Position numbers and translations under genes: made by a program | Part shown: positions 25,641 to 38,700 of the stretch, piece after piece | Numbering within the stretch: the first letter of the stretch is position 1 | Layout of the letters: each line of letters starts with the position of its first letter | Assembly (NCBI GenBank): GCA_946406115.1 | Contig: OX291544.1 | Coordinates: 22,895,521-22,959,520 of the forward strand | Direction of reading: 5' to 3' | Origin: Apoda limacodes | Taxonomy: Eukaryota > Arthropoda > Insecta > Lepidoptera > Limacodidae | Length of the DNA: 64,000 nucleotides | The notes under the pieces: model-generated | What the model saw: only the letters and a program-made list of their open reading frames with translations | Database searches by the model: none | Told to the model about the DNA's origin: nothing

Positions 25641-26028
25641 TTTTTTTTATCGGAGGCATAAACGTAGAGGATAATATTTTTCGTCTATCTTATGGTGTGG
25701 GGTGTCATAGGTCGATCAACAATATTGTGGGTGTGTAAGAACCATTTTTCGACTCAGGCATCCGTTTGCGAAATATTAAGCTTTGTGCTAGTTTTTGATA
25801 GGTCTGTGAAGCCTTTCGAAAGCTTTTGATTGTGTGGATCATGTAACTCTTAAAAAAAGCCTACTACAAAATTTCTAATTTTATTAACGATAAAATAGCA
25901 CTTATGTAGCTTAAATTATCTGTTATTGTTAAATGTGACATTTCTAATTCTATTATAGATTGTCAATGCAGCTAGTATATAATTTGATCCCTTTATAATG
26001 TTGGAATCAAATAAGATTTATTCGATTT

Positions 26029-26295
26029 GACAAAGCCCTTTTACATCAGCTAATAATATAATTCAGATGAATTTCATCACGTTCTACTATTTTTTATTTA
26101 GTAGATATTGTAAGTATGACAATGCCCCTGTTTAGCAGCTAATGAATATTGTGATTATTTTTTATTTAGATGCAATTAATTATTAGGATTTTGACAATGC
26201 CCCTTACAGCAGCATTAATATGATAATAAATCTTATAAATATTAAATTAACATAGAATGACATCTGACAATGCCTCTTTACAGCAGCTTCCATGT
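26029..26295 (+). repeat. Degenerate 75-88-bp tandem repeat upstream of ZP exon A
   Basis: The motif TGACAATGCCCCTTTACAGC, with variants, occurs at about 26029, 26117, 26194 and 26268, each followed by CAGC/CAGCT and separated by AT-rich spacers. Each copy contains a TTTACAG or TTTAGCAG that looks like a 3' splice site. It lies 370 bp before the first ZP exon recovered. Confidence 0.5.
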
Positions 26296-26661
26296 TATAT
26301 AGGTATTCACATTTTTATTTTTTCTGTTGCTATTCAAGATTATTTCAATTAAACCTATTGGTGCCATGTTAAATTTTCAATATGTTATTCATGATTTCTG
26401 TAAAAACAATTAAAAATTATTGTTAATATTGATTTAACCAAGTGTACATAAAACTGTTCTAATGGTGATTATAAAGAACTACAAATACAAAAAGATAATG
26501 TGTGATGGTTAACAAGTAGATACAGTCGACAGAATCATACTGATAAATAAATACATGGAATATTATAATTATAAATGTGCATTCTTGATTACCTTTTCAT
26601 GTAGGGTATTTGTCTTAGTATTTATGTGACTTTATAATTTTATTTATTTTTGTGTGTACAG

Positions 26662-26783
26662 AACTCAGACAGCAGCGGGGAGTTTACGCCCGTGGTGACG
26701 GCGACGTGCAAGACTGGTCTAATGTCCATCCGTGTCAACGTCAACCAGCCTTTCTACGGTGTAGCGCATGCCAGAGAATTCAG
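26662..26783 (+). CDS. ZP protein exon A (start of ZP-N)
   Basis: Starts after a TGTGTGTACAG acceptor in phase 0 and ends CAG|GTACTT with two bases of a split Arg codon. It reads NSDSSGEFTPVVTATCKTG and then MSIRVNVNQPFYGVAHARE, the typical opening of an insect ZP domain with its first cysteine. No start codon or signal peptide is present, so at least one exon lies upstream. Confidence 0.5.
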
Positions 26784-29700
26784 GTACTTGTACTTGCCTT
26801 CATTTCTGACGTAGCAGGATCAGTAGATTTTAAAGGAATTCCGGAGTACAGTGAGATTTCATTTTCTGTGCTGAGTGAACTGGCCTAAAGATGGGTGTAC
26901 GACAACGGCTGGTTTATTTATTTTACAGTGGACATTTGACTGATTACTGGGTAAACGTTTTGGTGATGGAGTCAAAGAAGTGATATATTTACCTATGGAT
27001 AGGTTCCTATAAATACGTTATTATCATAACGCATTTTAGGTAGCGATGTGTTAGTTGTTAGAGATATTTAGTATAAAGGTTTTATGTAAAAAATCTGGTT
27101 CGGGTTTTTCTATATTTAAAAAATACTCTATTAAAAGGAGTGTATTTATGTAGGTACTACATACACTACTACTACTATTTATAGTAAGTGCCACGAAAGA
27201 CGAGAATTGGCGAGCTTAAGATATGTGGTGTGTGTCACTCACAAGAATAGTTATACGTTTATCAAGGTGAGGCAACCACGGCGCATGCGCTGTCGCCGTA
27301 CCTCTCCCTGCCTCTTCGCCTCTCTGCGTAATGGACCTATAATCACGTGTTGTACGAAGTCTCATCTTATGTGGCGCCTATTATATTTGTGTTTAGGAAT
27401 ATCTCATGCATTAAAATACTTATTCGTAAATAAATAACAGGATGCCTACCCTACATACCTACTTTGAAGACTTGACTACTACACTAAAAATATTAAACCC
27501 ATAACTGAAAAAGTATGTGTGTACTATGTAAGTACGTCTTTACCACATTTTTTAGCTTGATTTACAGATAATATTATTTTGTGAGTAGTAATAGATCTTT
27601 ATGCGGTTTCACCAGGACACTGCTAGTACCTACTTTTTAATAGTGTGTCTAATATGAATTCCAGGACACCGGCATGCATGGCGCAGGGTAATGGAAGTGA
27701 TTCCCTCAGTTTCGACATTAATCTTATGGCGCCACAGGGTGCTCCCGACTACTGCGGAGTCTTCTGGAATAATGTTAGTATTGACAAATGAAATATAAAT
27801 AAAACTTATGGTGTTGATATTATTTCTTTTGCTATTGCTACCGCCCACTTTCTGTCCGTCGTCTGTCTGTATGTGCATAACATTCGTAATTGCTATGGAC
27901 TGGAATAGTTCAGTTCCTAATTAGTAGTAGTTGCTTTCCCGCATTTTTCTTGGTGCAAATTTAATTTGTGTGCAAATTTTTGAATTATGACAATTATAGC
28001 CAAAAACAACAAAAAACAATTCCCCTCATCTCCAAGTTGGCTATGTGAATATCTAATATAATTCGGACTTATAATGATTGTTTATATTTTATAGGAAAGT
28101 AAAATTAAGTTTTAAGATAGTTCTTGTTTAATTGTGAAAACGGAGCCCTCGCGCCTCTGTGCCCGATCTTCACTGTTTTTTTTTTATTAATCCGACAGTG
28201 TTTTTCTTGAATAAACATAAGTAACCTACGTTCAAACTAGATAGGGATAATCATGCAATATTTTTGGTTTTTATTCTGTACCTAACCTACATTGGCACAG
28301 CGTACAGAAGAGAGATCCTTACCACTAGCGGTGCGAGTCCACAAGACACTCGAGTTGGCTGAAGACAAGTTTTACGTGATTACGTGCGGCAAGGCGGGCT
28401 TCAGAAACGCCAAGTAAGACTACGATACTCCTAGTTTCTTCGTAGACTAACTATGTAAATGATACGTTTGGCTAATGTGTGCACTGGCCTGGCAACTATT
28501 GAATTTGACATGCTTTTTAAGGTTTCGTACCCAAAGGATAGCAACGAAGCCCCATTACCTACTAAGCCTACGCTGTCTGCCTTTTTGTCTGTCTGTCTGT
28601 CCAACCTTTAAAGGGCTCTATCTTTTAGACCAAAGTAGGTAGAAGCCTACAATTTTTACAGAATATTTTATGGCAGATTTCCTAAAAAATAATAATAAAA
28701 AAAGTAAAATAGCACTAGATACATACAAGTTTCAACTTAAAAATAATTGTAGTGTTCAGTAGTGAAACAACCAATAATAAAAACCGGTCAAGTGTCAAGC
28801 TCGTGTGTGTTTATACGGAACCTTCTCGGTGCGCGAGTCTGACTTACATTAGGCCGGTTTTTAGGCAACAACTAGGTATTACTGGCCTGGCATTGACATT
28901 GGCCCTATTGTATGGAGTTAGGCTTACAATATTCAGTTGAACCAACACACAATAGACGTCAATCGTCTTTGACACACTTCTTTACAACTCAATAATCTGA
29001 GTGCGTGATTTATCTTTAGACGGTATTTTACTAATTTATAAATCTTTCGCGACTCGATACATTTCAAAAACAGACAAAGGCAGTGATTAGATATGACAAG
29101 TATTTATTGCATTATTATTATTGGTAAATGGGTTAGCCTATTAGTAAGAATAGGATAGAATTAGTCATCGCGATACTCGGGATTGAAGTAAGAGTATAGA
29201 GAGAGACATAATCCGAGCTTGATGAAGGGAAAAGAAACATGTCAAAGTGAATTAAAAATGACAGTTCTGCACGTTACAGTAGAGTTTATGAAAAGTTAAA
29301 ATTTTTAAACATTTGTTTGTAAACACTCATATCAATAAACATGACGCGAGTTTGCCATCGCTATTGCTAGCGGGCGTCTACGCATGCCTTAGTTCTGAAA
29401 GATCGCATCGCATCCCATTTTAATCGGACGCGGATTAAACTAGATTCAAGTATTTTCCAAGTACAGGTACCTACCTATTCATTTTGATAAATATTGAGGA
29501 TTCAATTTCTATTATATTTCATTTTAAAGATTTCAAAACGACTTTACGCCTCCGCTTCCGTGTTAGTGCCTATTTATGATTATTCATTACCATAAATTAT
29601 GCTCACTTTTGTTTTGTTTTTATTTCAACATAATGTCTGTCGATCTGTCGATGTTTTATGTATTTTAGAATCGATACGTAACTCTCTATGCCTTCTTTCT

Positions 29701-32700
29701 TTCTATTGCGTAATAGGATCAATTTGTATGCTCGTACGTACCACTGGTGTTTCAAAGGGGTTCGAATTCAAACCTTTTATCAGTTTTCTTAAGTATAAAA
29801 TGGCGGATCAATATGGCGTCTATGCTTGGTTTTGCAAAAACTCCTTAATTTTGATGAAACAAGTTTTGCTGGGTTACGTAGGGTGCTAAATTTATATTTT
29901 TATTATTCTTAATATTCAATATGGCGTAATGACGTGTAATTTAAATGAATCCTATTGGGTTCTTTAAGTTGTTGATGTCTAATCTTTTAAACACTATACT
30001 TCTCTTAAGTTTTTCATTTAGTAGTTGCTGCCGGCCCAAGTTTTTGAAGTGAAAACTTCTTTAGCGCCGCTGTGCACTTTTTTTGTGATGGGTAAAAACT
30101 GTTAAACTCGCGTCAGGTCACGTGTCCTGATCGAAAATTCGTAAGATGTCACTCGCGTTAGGACACGTGACCTTTATTTACATTAGGTTAGTTTTTATTT
30201 TAGTATATGGCGATTAAAAGTAGTACAGGGAGGTTGGATATGGGATTTTAATTCTATGACAGATTGAGCTGTCAAATATACAACGTCAAAAAAGTAAATA
30301 AACAAAAGTTATTATTTTTAATAAATAAATATGGATAAGAAGTGATGGGAAGCAAATAACGAGTATGTTTTCACTTCTGCCGGCACTCCCGGAGTGCAAC
30401 CCGTTTTTTTTTGGAATAAATTCTTGATAAGAACTAGTAAAAGACATTTTGTATCCGTAAATCTTATGTTTATGACAAAGTACCTACACTAACCTCCTAA
30501 TCATAACATTAATTTCAGAAACGAAACATCATTAGTATCACTTCGAATGCTAAACGAAAATGGGCGCAAGGTGTGGAATGCAGCGTTTGGCCTGCCTTAT
30601 ACGCTTCGTGCTGAAATGAGCAAACCTGACGGTACGATATTCCTCTATTATACGATGTGCTATGGTAATACTACCGTATTGCTAGTTAGGTTCTGTTAGC
30701 TATTTTGAATCAATTATAATTAAATATTTTTAAGTGAAGTCAAAAGAAAAAAAAAGCATTTTTCCTTTACTTTGCTATGACGCAACAGTATGATATGATT
30801 TTTCTGCTCTTGTGATAACTGGGACTAAAATCTAAAACACTAATCATGATTTTCTACAAAAAAAAAATGTACAGGACACTATTCCTAACGTTGTAAGAGC
30901 GCTTACAATTAACTTGATTTTCGAATCTCGACCGAGAGTTTTCACGGGAATAGGTTATTCAGCGGGTGAAAGCGCAGGGATTTTCTAGTTATCTATATAG
31001 ATAACGATACCATATATTATCTAAATATTCCTAAATAGATTAACGACGTGGCTTTTGCTGGAATGGGATAAATAATAAAATGAAATACATTTGAGTTCTT
31101 ATTGTAATAAAAAGTATGTGGTTTCAGACACACACGGGATCAAAATGAAGAACTGTTTTGCGTTCAACATGCGAAATAACACAGTAGACCTGATAGATAG
31201 CAAAGGGTGAGGTTGTTTATATTTTTTAGTACCTAACGCGTAGTTTAAGCTGCTGTATGTAATAGGGCCTACTCTATTTCTCATTCTATTTCAAACTACT
31301 GGGCGGGTCTATAGAGACTTGAAGTTTTGCACATAGGATTCTGTTGCAACGCAAGCAAGCACAAAGAAAGAATTTTCCAAATAGGGGTTAAAAAGTTTGT
31401 ATGGAAATTATCGTTCAGTAAGAAAGCAACTGCCAGAGCTAAGTTCCAATTCAACGGAAAAATAAAATAGGTGGGCGGCTTGCGAGCTATCTAGGGTTTC
31501 TGGTTTCTCGACCTTTTTTATTTCTCTAGGCAGGAGAATTCTCGACCAGGATTTCTCGAATTTCGGGAGAAATTTATAATAAAATATAACGTCATTTTCA
31601 AATTTTGTTTTATCACTAATTAGACTGATCTCGTAGACAAAATTAATTAAATCAAATGGTAATTTACTTAACTATATAAATTATACGTATTAATTAATAA
31701 ATCAACAACAAACTATACTAGTTAGTCTATATAAATACTACCCATACTTAACTTTTTCATAATTATTGGGTCCCTTCCAGTTTCCAAATGTTCAACAGTT
31801 GGTTTCAAGTTAAACAAAATTTAATAAAAAATAATAAGAAAAATATAAAAATTACTAGTATGTATTTAGATAACTATAATAACTTGTTTAACAAAACAAA
31901 CATTTTGCTACCAACTAAAAATGCCTTTGTTATTTATTTACAAATTAAGTTTTTGTTAAATAAGTTATGTTAATTTAAAGTTTTAAAATGATTCGTCAAT
32001 GTTATGTTGCCTTTGTGCTTCGAAAAATTAAAGAATGGTAGGTTTCATGAACTTTCTTTTGATGACAAAAATCTGTGATAGCCTAAACAAAACGGCAAAT
32101 CCTTACTGAAGTTGTTGCAGTGATAGTTGACGAAACGCCAAATTTTAGCGGAACCGTGTACGTATAACCATATAAAATTCTCTGCCTACTTCTTTTATTG
32201 ACTATTTTATTGAAGTAGTCAGACATGTCCGCGGCATTGCAACTTTTAAGCCGGGTCTCCTGCTCGTGTTTTGCCGAAACATAACACAAACACATTTTTG
32301 TTGTTGAAACTTAGTTTTTGTTCATGGAAGCAATGTTGTTGCCTTTGACGCTCGGAGTCCATTAGTCCAAAAGTTACATTAGGGTTGAGTTTGTCAGAGT
32401 ACGCAATTTTATTTTTTAGATATGAAGGCGGGGGTTATTGTAAAGTTAAATCCAAGTTTGTGGGGTTGCAACCCTTGTCCCACGGCCGCCATCTTGGAAA
32501 AAGAGGTTCAAATGGTTTTATAAAATTATCTTTTTCAGTAACTTTTTTTAATATATAAACCTGCAGACCCACTGACTGAATGATTCACTCACTCACTGAC
32601 TGACAGAATTGTTCTCCCAAAAGGAGCCTCCGGGGGTGAAAATGATGAATGGGGAAAGTGATTAAAATAGTCCTGTGGGTATGGGAAAACTTCTAGACCT

Positions 32701-35700
32701 TTGAAAACTGCTCCTCATCAGGGAGTTAGGGTGCAGCCAGCCTATAGCATTTTGAGACATACTTTTTCCACGTTGTGAACCGACACCATGGTCAAATTCG
32801 ATCACTGTTAAAAAAAATCAAAATGGCGGAAAACAATATGGCCGCCATACAAATATTCAAAGAATCATATCTCGGAAACTATTTGCTTTAGGAGGGGGGG
32901 TGCTCGAACAAATGTTGTAAAAAGAATTATCATCTTTATTACCACCATATAAAGAGATAAAAAATGTTCACCGATGACAATGAGCAAAGCAGTGTCACCT
33001 CTCTTGTTGAGGAACAACGCCGTTCCACTTGCTAACTCTAACCTGCACATTATTCTCAGTAATGACACTCTCAATGATTTGAAATTATTTTAAAAATCAA
33101 TCATCCGAAGTTTTGTGATGGAGTGTAAAATCAATAATTAATTTATAACAAAAAAAATAACAAGATGATTACAAATTATGGCAAATCAATAATATTTATA
33201 TTTATATTCATATAGAGTTATGAATACTGAAGAATAGTATTCGTTTCGCAGCGCTGTAAGCCAATAAATAAATTTCAAAATGTTTATTATAAAAATTGTT
33301 CCTCAAAACATCGTCTATAAAAATGGTCTGATATATTTATTTGGATGGATGGATTTTCGCTTATAACTTTTCTTTTATGATTCTACGACTAAAAGTTATT
33401 GAACAAGAGTTGTAGATAATTTTATTTGCAACGAAAAATGTTATTTTTTTTTTTTTTGTGAGACATATAGTTTGGCAGATAAACCATAAAAACCATTTGA
33501 ACCTCTTTTTCCAAGGTGGCGGCCGAAGTAGAAGTAGAATAAAATTGCGTCCTCTGACAAACGCACGCTAAGCCCCAATAAATGTAACAAATTTATTGGA
33601 CAGAGTGCCGTACCAAAATGGTAAAAAGATAACTGGCACTTGTTCTACCCTGACTAAAATCTTTGTGCACGCCACTGAATGACATGTTGTCCATCAACAA
33701 CATAAATTGCTATGCAGATGACAGTACTGGAATCGCTTATTACACGAGCCGTGCTAACATCCCTCGTTCCGTTGTGAAGAAAAAGCGCGGAAACTTGTGT
33801 CTAAAATCGAGACCTCTCTGTCCAAGGTTTCTGGTTGCTGGGGACGGGAAAACTCACTGATTAAATTGGACTAGTGAGTTTTCCCGTCCCCAACCAGAAA
33901 CCCTACGAAGACACAAGTCTGCGAGTTCACCACTAAAAAAACTCCATTCACTGAGGTTCCACAATTCCAAAAAACACCCTCTCCATCTCCAAGAGCATTG
34001 GGATCCTTGGTGTTGACATCTCCAACGATGAGAAATTGTTCGAAATGAGTATCGAGAGGTGAATAAAGTAGATGAACTCTGGCGAAACGGGTAGCATCGT
34101 TGCGGTGAGGCGGTGTGGAGCGGGTGTCGTCCACCGTACGGCACGTCAACTGGTGGAATCCTTACCACGGCTACTTTCTACCGTCGCACCGCTCGCCATC
34201 GGTAGCGCATTCATCCTCAGACCGTCTAACCTAAATGGTCACGTACAGTGCGGTTTCAGAGTAACTTCCTTCAGCAAACGCTTAGGTTGTGGAATGAGCT
34301 CTCCGTCAAGGTTTTCTCTTAGGTACAGTATAGTGTTCTTCAAGAAAGAAGTTATTAGATTTTTGAAAGGTCGGCAACGCCCGAAATTGGTGACCGCTTA
34401 CCATCAGGTGGACGGCAAGCTTGTTTGCCACCACAGTGGTATTAAAAAAAATTCACGTATTTAAGCTTAATGCATAAAAATTTGATATTTAGACTTTAGG
34501 TTGAAAATTGAATAGTTACACAGAGCTGAGCGTTCCAAAACCACTTTACTAGCCTCGTTGCGTTTAGGAACACATCCTAGGTAAATCTTGTTCTGTGTTC
34601 TTCTTTCTATGAGATATAGATATATTTTAACGTTTTCATGTTAACAGTTGTTCAATAAAGAACTCCGTAACGGTGAAGTCGGAAAATGGCGCCGCGGAAT
34701 TGGCGATACCCTCTTTGTTCCGTTTTCCTGACTCGTCACAGGTCAACTTCCAGTGTGACATTGTTATTTGTAAAGGTGAGAAACATATAAATCATTACAC
34801 ATTAACGGACACACAAAAACAGTGTAATTATCTGCAGGTAAAACGGGTACTGGTAAGAGAAAATAAAATTTATAAAGATTATATTTTCTCTAAGCAAAGA
34901 TCTTATTTATTCATTAATTATTCATCAAATTTTTATAAGAAATGTATCGTTGTACCAACATCAAACAAAGCTTTTTATTTTTTAAATTCTCTAGATATGG
35001 CAGTAGTGTTGTTTTCTCTACTGGTGAGTTTATTTATTCATTCACCTTATATTTTTATTTATTTACTCGCAAATGTGACGAAAAAAATTGAGTGAAATAG
35101 GAACAGAAATGCCTAAGTCTTCTAAATAACCTCTTGTTAGTAATTTTCTCCTTACCACCCTTAATACACAATGTACCATTTCATCACTCTTACTCGTAAA
35201 AAGTATCGTTACGTGCACGTAAAGCGGGTGCGCTATGGCTCTCCCACAGGCTTTTTTCTGTAAATTTTACTTTTCTTAAAGCAAAGCGGGTGCTCATAGA
35301 ACACACGGGCGGTAATGATGCACCGTACGTACTGTCTATTCTATCAGGTATGAATAAAATCTGTCCGTTCAAAATATGAACTACACGCACACCACAAGCA
35401 AGCAATTATAAGTTTTAACTTTAGCCAATAGTACATAGAGTATTAAGGGCGGTAAGGAGAAAATCACTAACGAGAGGCTACTAAGAAGCCGAAGGCCGAA
35501 GGTCAAAGGCTTTAATGATGTACCACCACCCGTGTTACACACAATGTTTTTCATCACATTCTCGAGTAAATAAATAAAAATATGACGCGAAAAAACTTAC
35601 ATACTTAACAATCTACTTTACAATTTTTAGGGTTCCGTATCCAAAGGGTAATTAGCGGAATCCTGTTACTACGACTCCACTGTCCGTCCGTCCGTCCGTC

Positions 35701-38700
35701 AGTCACCAGGCTGTATCTTATGAACCGTGATAGTTAGACACAGTATTTTTATTGCCGCTATAACAACAAACACTAGAAAACAGAATAAAATAAATATTTA
35801 AGGGGGCTCCCATACAGCAAACGTGATTTTTTGCCGTTTTTATAGATAATGGTACGGAACTCTTCGTGCGCGAGTCCGACTCGTACTTGGCCGATTTTTA
35901 AAACATAATAAAAGTTTTTAAGTTACCTTAATGTGTAAATATTTATAGTCAGGAGCTTTATTAATATATTTTACTACATTTTCTCCCGTAAGTACGTTCG
36001 AATTTTTACTTACATATTATGTGAGTTTCAAAAACACACATTTTCCACAATGCTGTTAATTCTGTTCAAAATTGGTGGAATTTTGTACTTAAGAGTGCTC
36101 TTTAACACAGAGTAAATTGCCTATAGGGAAGACGGTTTTTAATTTTTTCCAAAGTAAGCTAATAGAACATTCTCTGAAACCGAACTCGTTTTCTTTTTGT
36201 TTCTCCGGGGTTATAAAACTCGCGCATGCGGTTAAGTAACTACTTGTCTGTAGGCTTTGGTTGTAACAGATTCAAATTTATTTCTTGAGCCGCATTAATT
36301 ATATCTGGCGGGCGCATTTATATTAAACTCATCTGACGACGAAGACATTTTTTATTTCTTTTGTAGGTTGTAAATAAAGAAACTCAACAAAATAAAGAGA
36401 GCGGGAACAGAAGTAGTCTAGCGATACCTAAAGGATTTATGAATTAAAAACAATTTGGCTAAAGCTAAAACTTTTTGACAGCTAGTCTCTCTGTAAGTTC
36501 ACACCATTTCAATATGGCGAATGTAGTTTTGATCTTTGACAACCGGCGGGGTAATCACCAATCTTGCGGGAGCAGAGCAAGAGCTTCATATATCGCAATA
36601 ATCGCTGTCAAACACCAATTTCGAACGGGTCAGAAAACATTGTTGCACTATAATTGCTCGCTTGGCGCGTAGTTCATATATCAAACTACAGATGGCGCTT
36701 TTGTACATACTTGATAGAATAGATGAAACAGTAAAATTGACGTAGTGTCTTATCGTACAAGTAGAGCGCGTGCAGTGCGTTCAATGACATAATGAATAAT
36801 ATCGCTCGTGGGTTTTATGAACTTCTGCTTTGCCTAGAGGAAAGAAAATTTACAAAGAAAAAGCCCGTGGGAGTAATAAAGGTCTTAGCACCTACTTTAC
36901 CAGCGTGATGAAAAACTATTTGATTCATCAATTCTATACTTACTTATGTAGTGATGGTGGTATTTTCTCTACTTCTATTCCCGTCGTTTCAATTTGTGAT
37001 TTGGTGAGTTTATTTATTTCTCTTATTTTTTTCTGCAATAAAGTGCATTAAAATACATTTTTATCTTTTGTGTGCTTACATATTAAATAGTCTACAAAAG
37101 CATGTAGCTGAAAAGCTTTGAATCAGCTGAAAAAAATTAAGAACATTAATATTTGTTGGAATGTATTTAAAAAAAGTGAAAATTCTTAGGTTATCTCCAT
37201 CTACAATATTGTAGCTAAGTCATGCTTTGGAATCGGCTGTAGCAGTAAGTTCCAAAGATTTAACAAGTTTAAAAAAAAAAAATTAATACCAGTAAATCCA
37301 CCAGACTTTGGAAGTCTCGTATAGTATTTGATTATTGATACATAATAATTTAAATGTCTTTTTGTGATTTGTAGGAAGTTGTCCAGTGCCGGACTGCACC
37401 TCGGACAGCGCTACCGACAACAGTGTAACAGAGGAGGCGACAACCGTCACCGCTTCTACAGGAGTATTTGTGCTCGACCCTAACGACAAAAATGGTAATC
37501 TAATCCAGCAGCTAAAAAATCTTTTAAAAATAAAATATACACTATCCTGGAGTAACATTTCATGACTAGTCTATATTTTGTTTTGAAAAAAAACATGTTT
37601 AGTTCCACAAAATCTTCAATTCAAGTCGAAAGGAAAAAGGCATTTTTTTTTATTTTTAACACGGGTATAAATGTAGGGATGGGAAGGAAACGAACTTTTT
37701 ATCCTGAATCAGAGTTACCCTATCCGCAATCTACTAATTTCAGGTAACGGATTTTAGTTTAATTTAACAATATTTTACGTGCAGTTCTCGACACAAGCTG
37801 CGAAGGCGTGCACCCCTCGTGGCTATTGTACCTGGCCATAGCACTGGGCGTCATGTTCCTCGTGATGCTGCTCATAAATTGTTTCCTTTGCACCGCCATG
37901 ACCTGCTCATGCGCCAGGACTGATGTAAGCATTCACCTCAGAATACTGTTATATACGCTCCATTTCCTGATGTTTATAACATGTTATACACAACAACACC
38001 TAGTTTAAAGAACAACTTAAATGTTATACTTAACACCTAGTGTAAAGACCAGCTAAAATGTTACCTATATTCACCAACACCTGGTATTAATAACAGCTAA
38101 AATGTTATTTATATATCAGCAGGTAGTGTACCTGCCTATATATCAGTTAAAATGTTATGTAGGTACACTAACAGTGATGCTGATTAGGGCATGTAATATC
38201 ATAAGGTTTTCAATTCCGATATTAGTTTTTAATATCGTAATTGAACATATTTTTCATAAAGTTGTATTAGATACTAGATGTTTTAAATGAATTTCTTTTT
38301 GTAATCAACATAAAAATAAAACAACTTCTGTGATGATTAAACTATAAAAAAACAAAACTGAAATCAATCCTGATATATATATTTAAAAATAGCACAACCT
38401 ATGAACAAAATCTAAATTAAAAATACCTCCTGAAATAACTTCACTACAATACTTAATCAAAAATTGAAAAAAAATTAACAAGATAATAAAACTACTAATA
38501 TTTTATTTTTTAGAAAACTACCTCTTTTCTTCATAATGCGTTCATAAAAATTCCTCCACTCCGCTACTCTTCTGCTACTAATTGAGTAAAAAAAAGTCAA
38601 AACATCTAAAGACAATTGGAAACAAATGGAACGAAACTACTTATTTACTAACATTATGTATATGTTTTTAAGAGAGAAACTTGATTTAGAGTGCATTCTC

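Noticed and set aside
28308..28413. Direct splice of ZP exon A to a second acceptor (ACAG) in exon C
   Set aside because: It reaches a stop (GGC TGA) within the exon; exon B in between restores the frame exactly.
31788..31973. 61-codon Asn/Lys-rich frame
   Set aside because: Composition is what AT-rich intron DNA yields by chance; no splice sites or homology seen.
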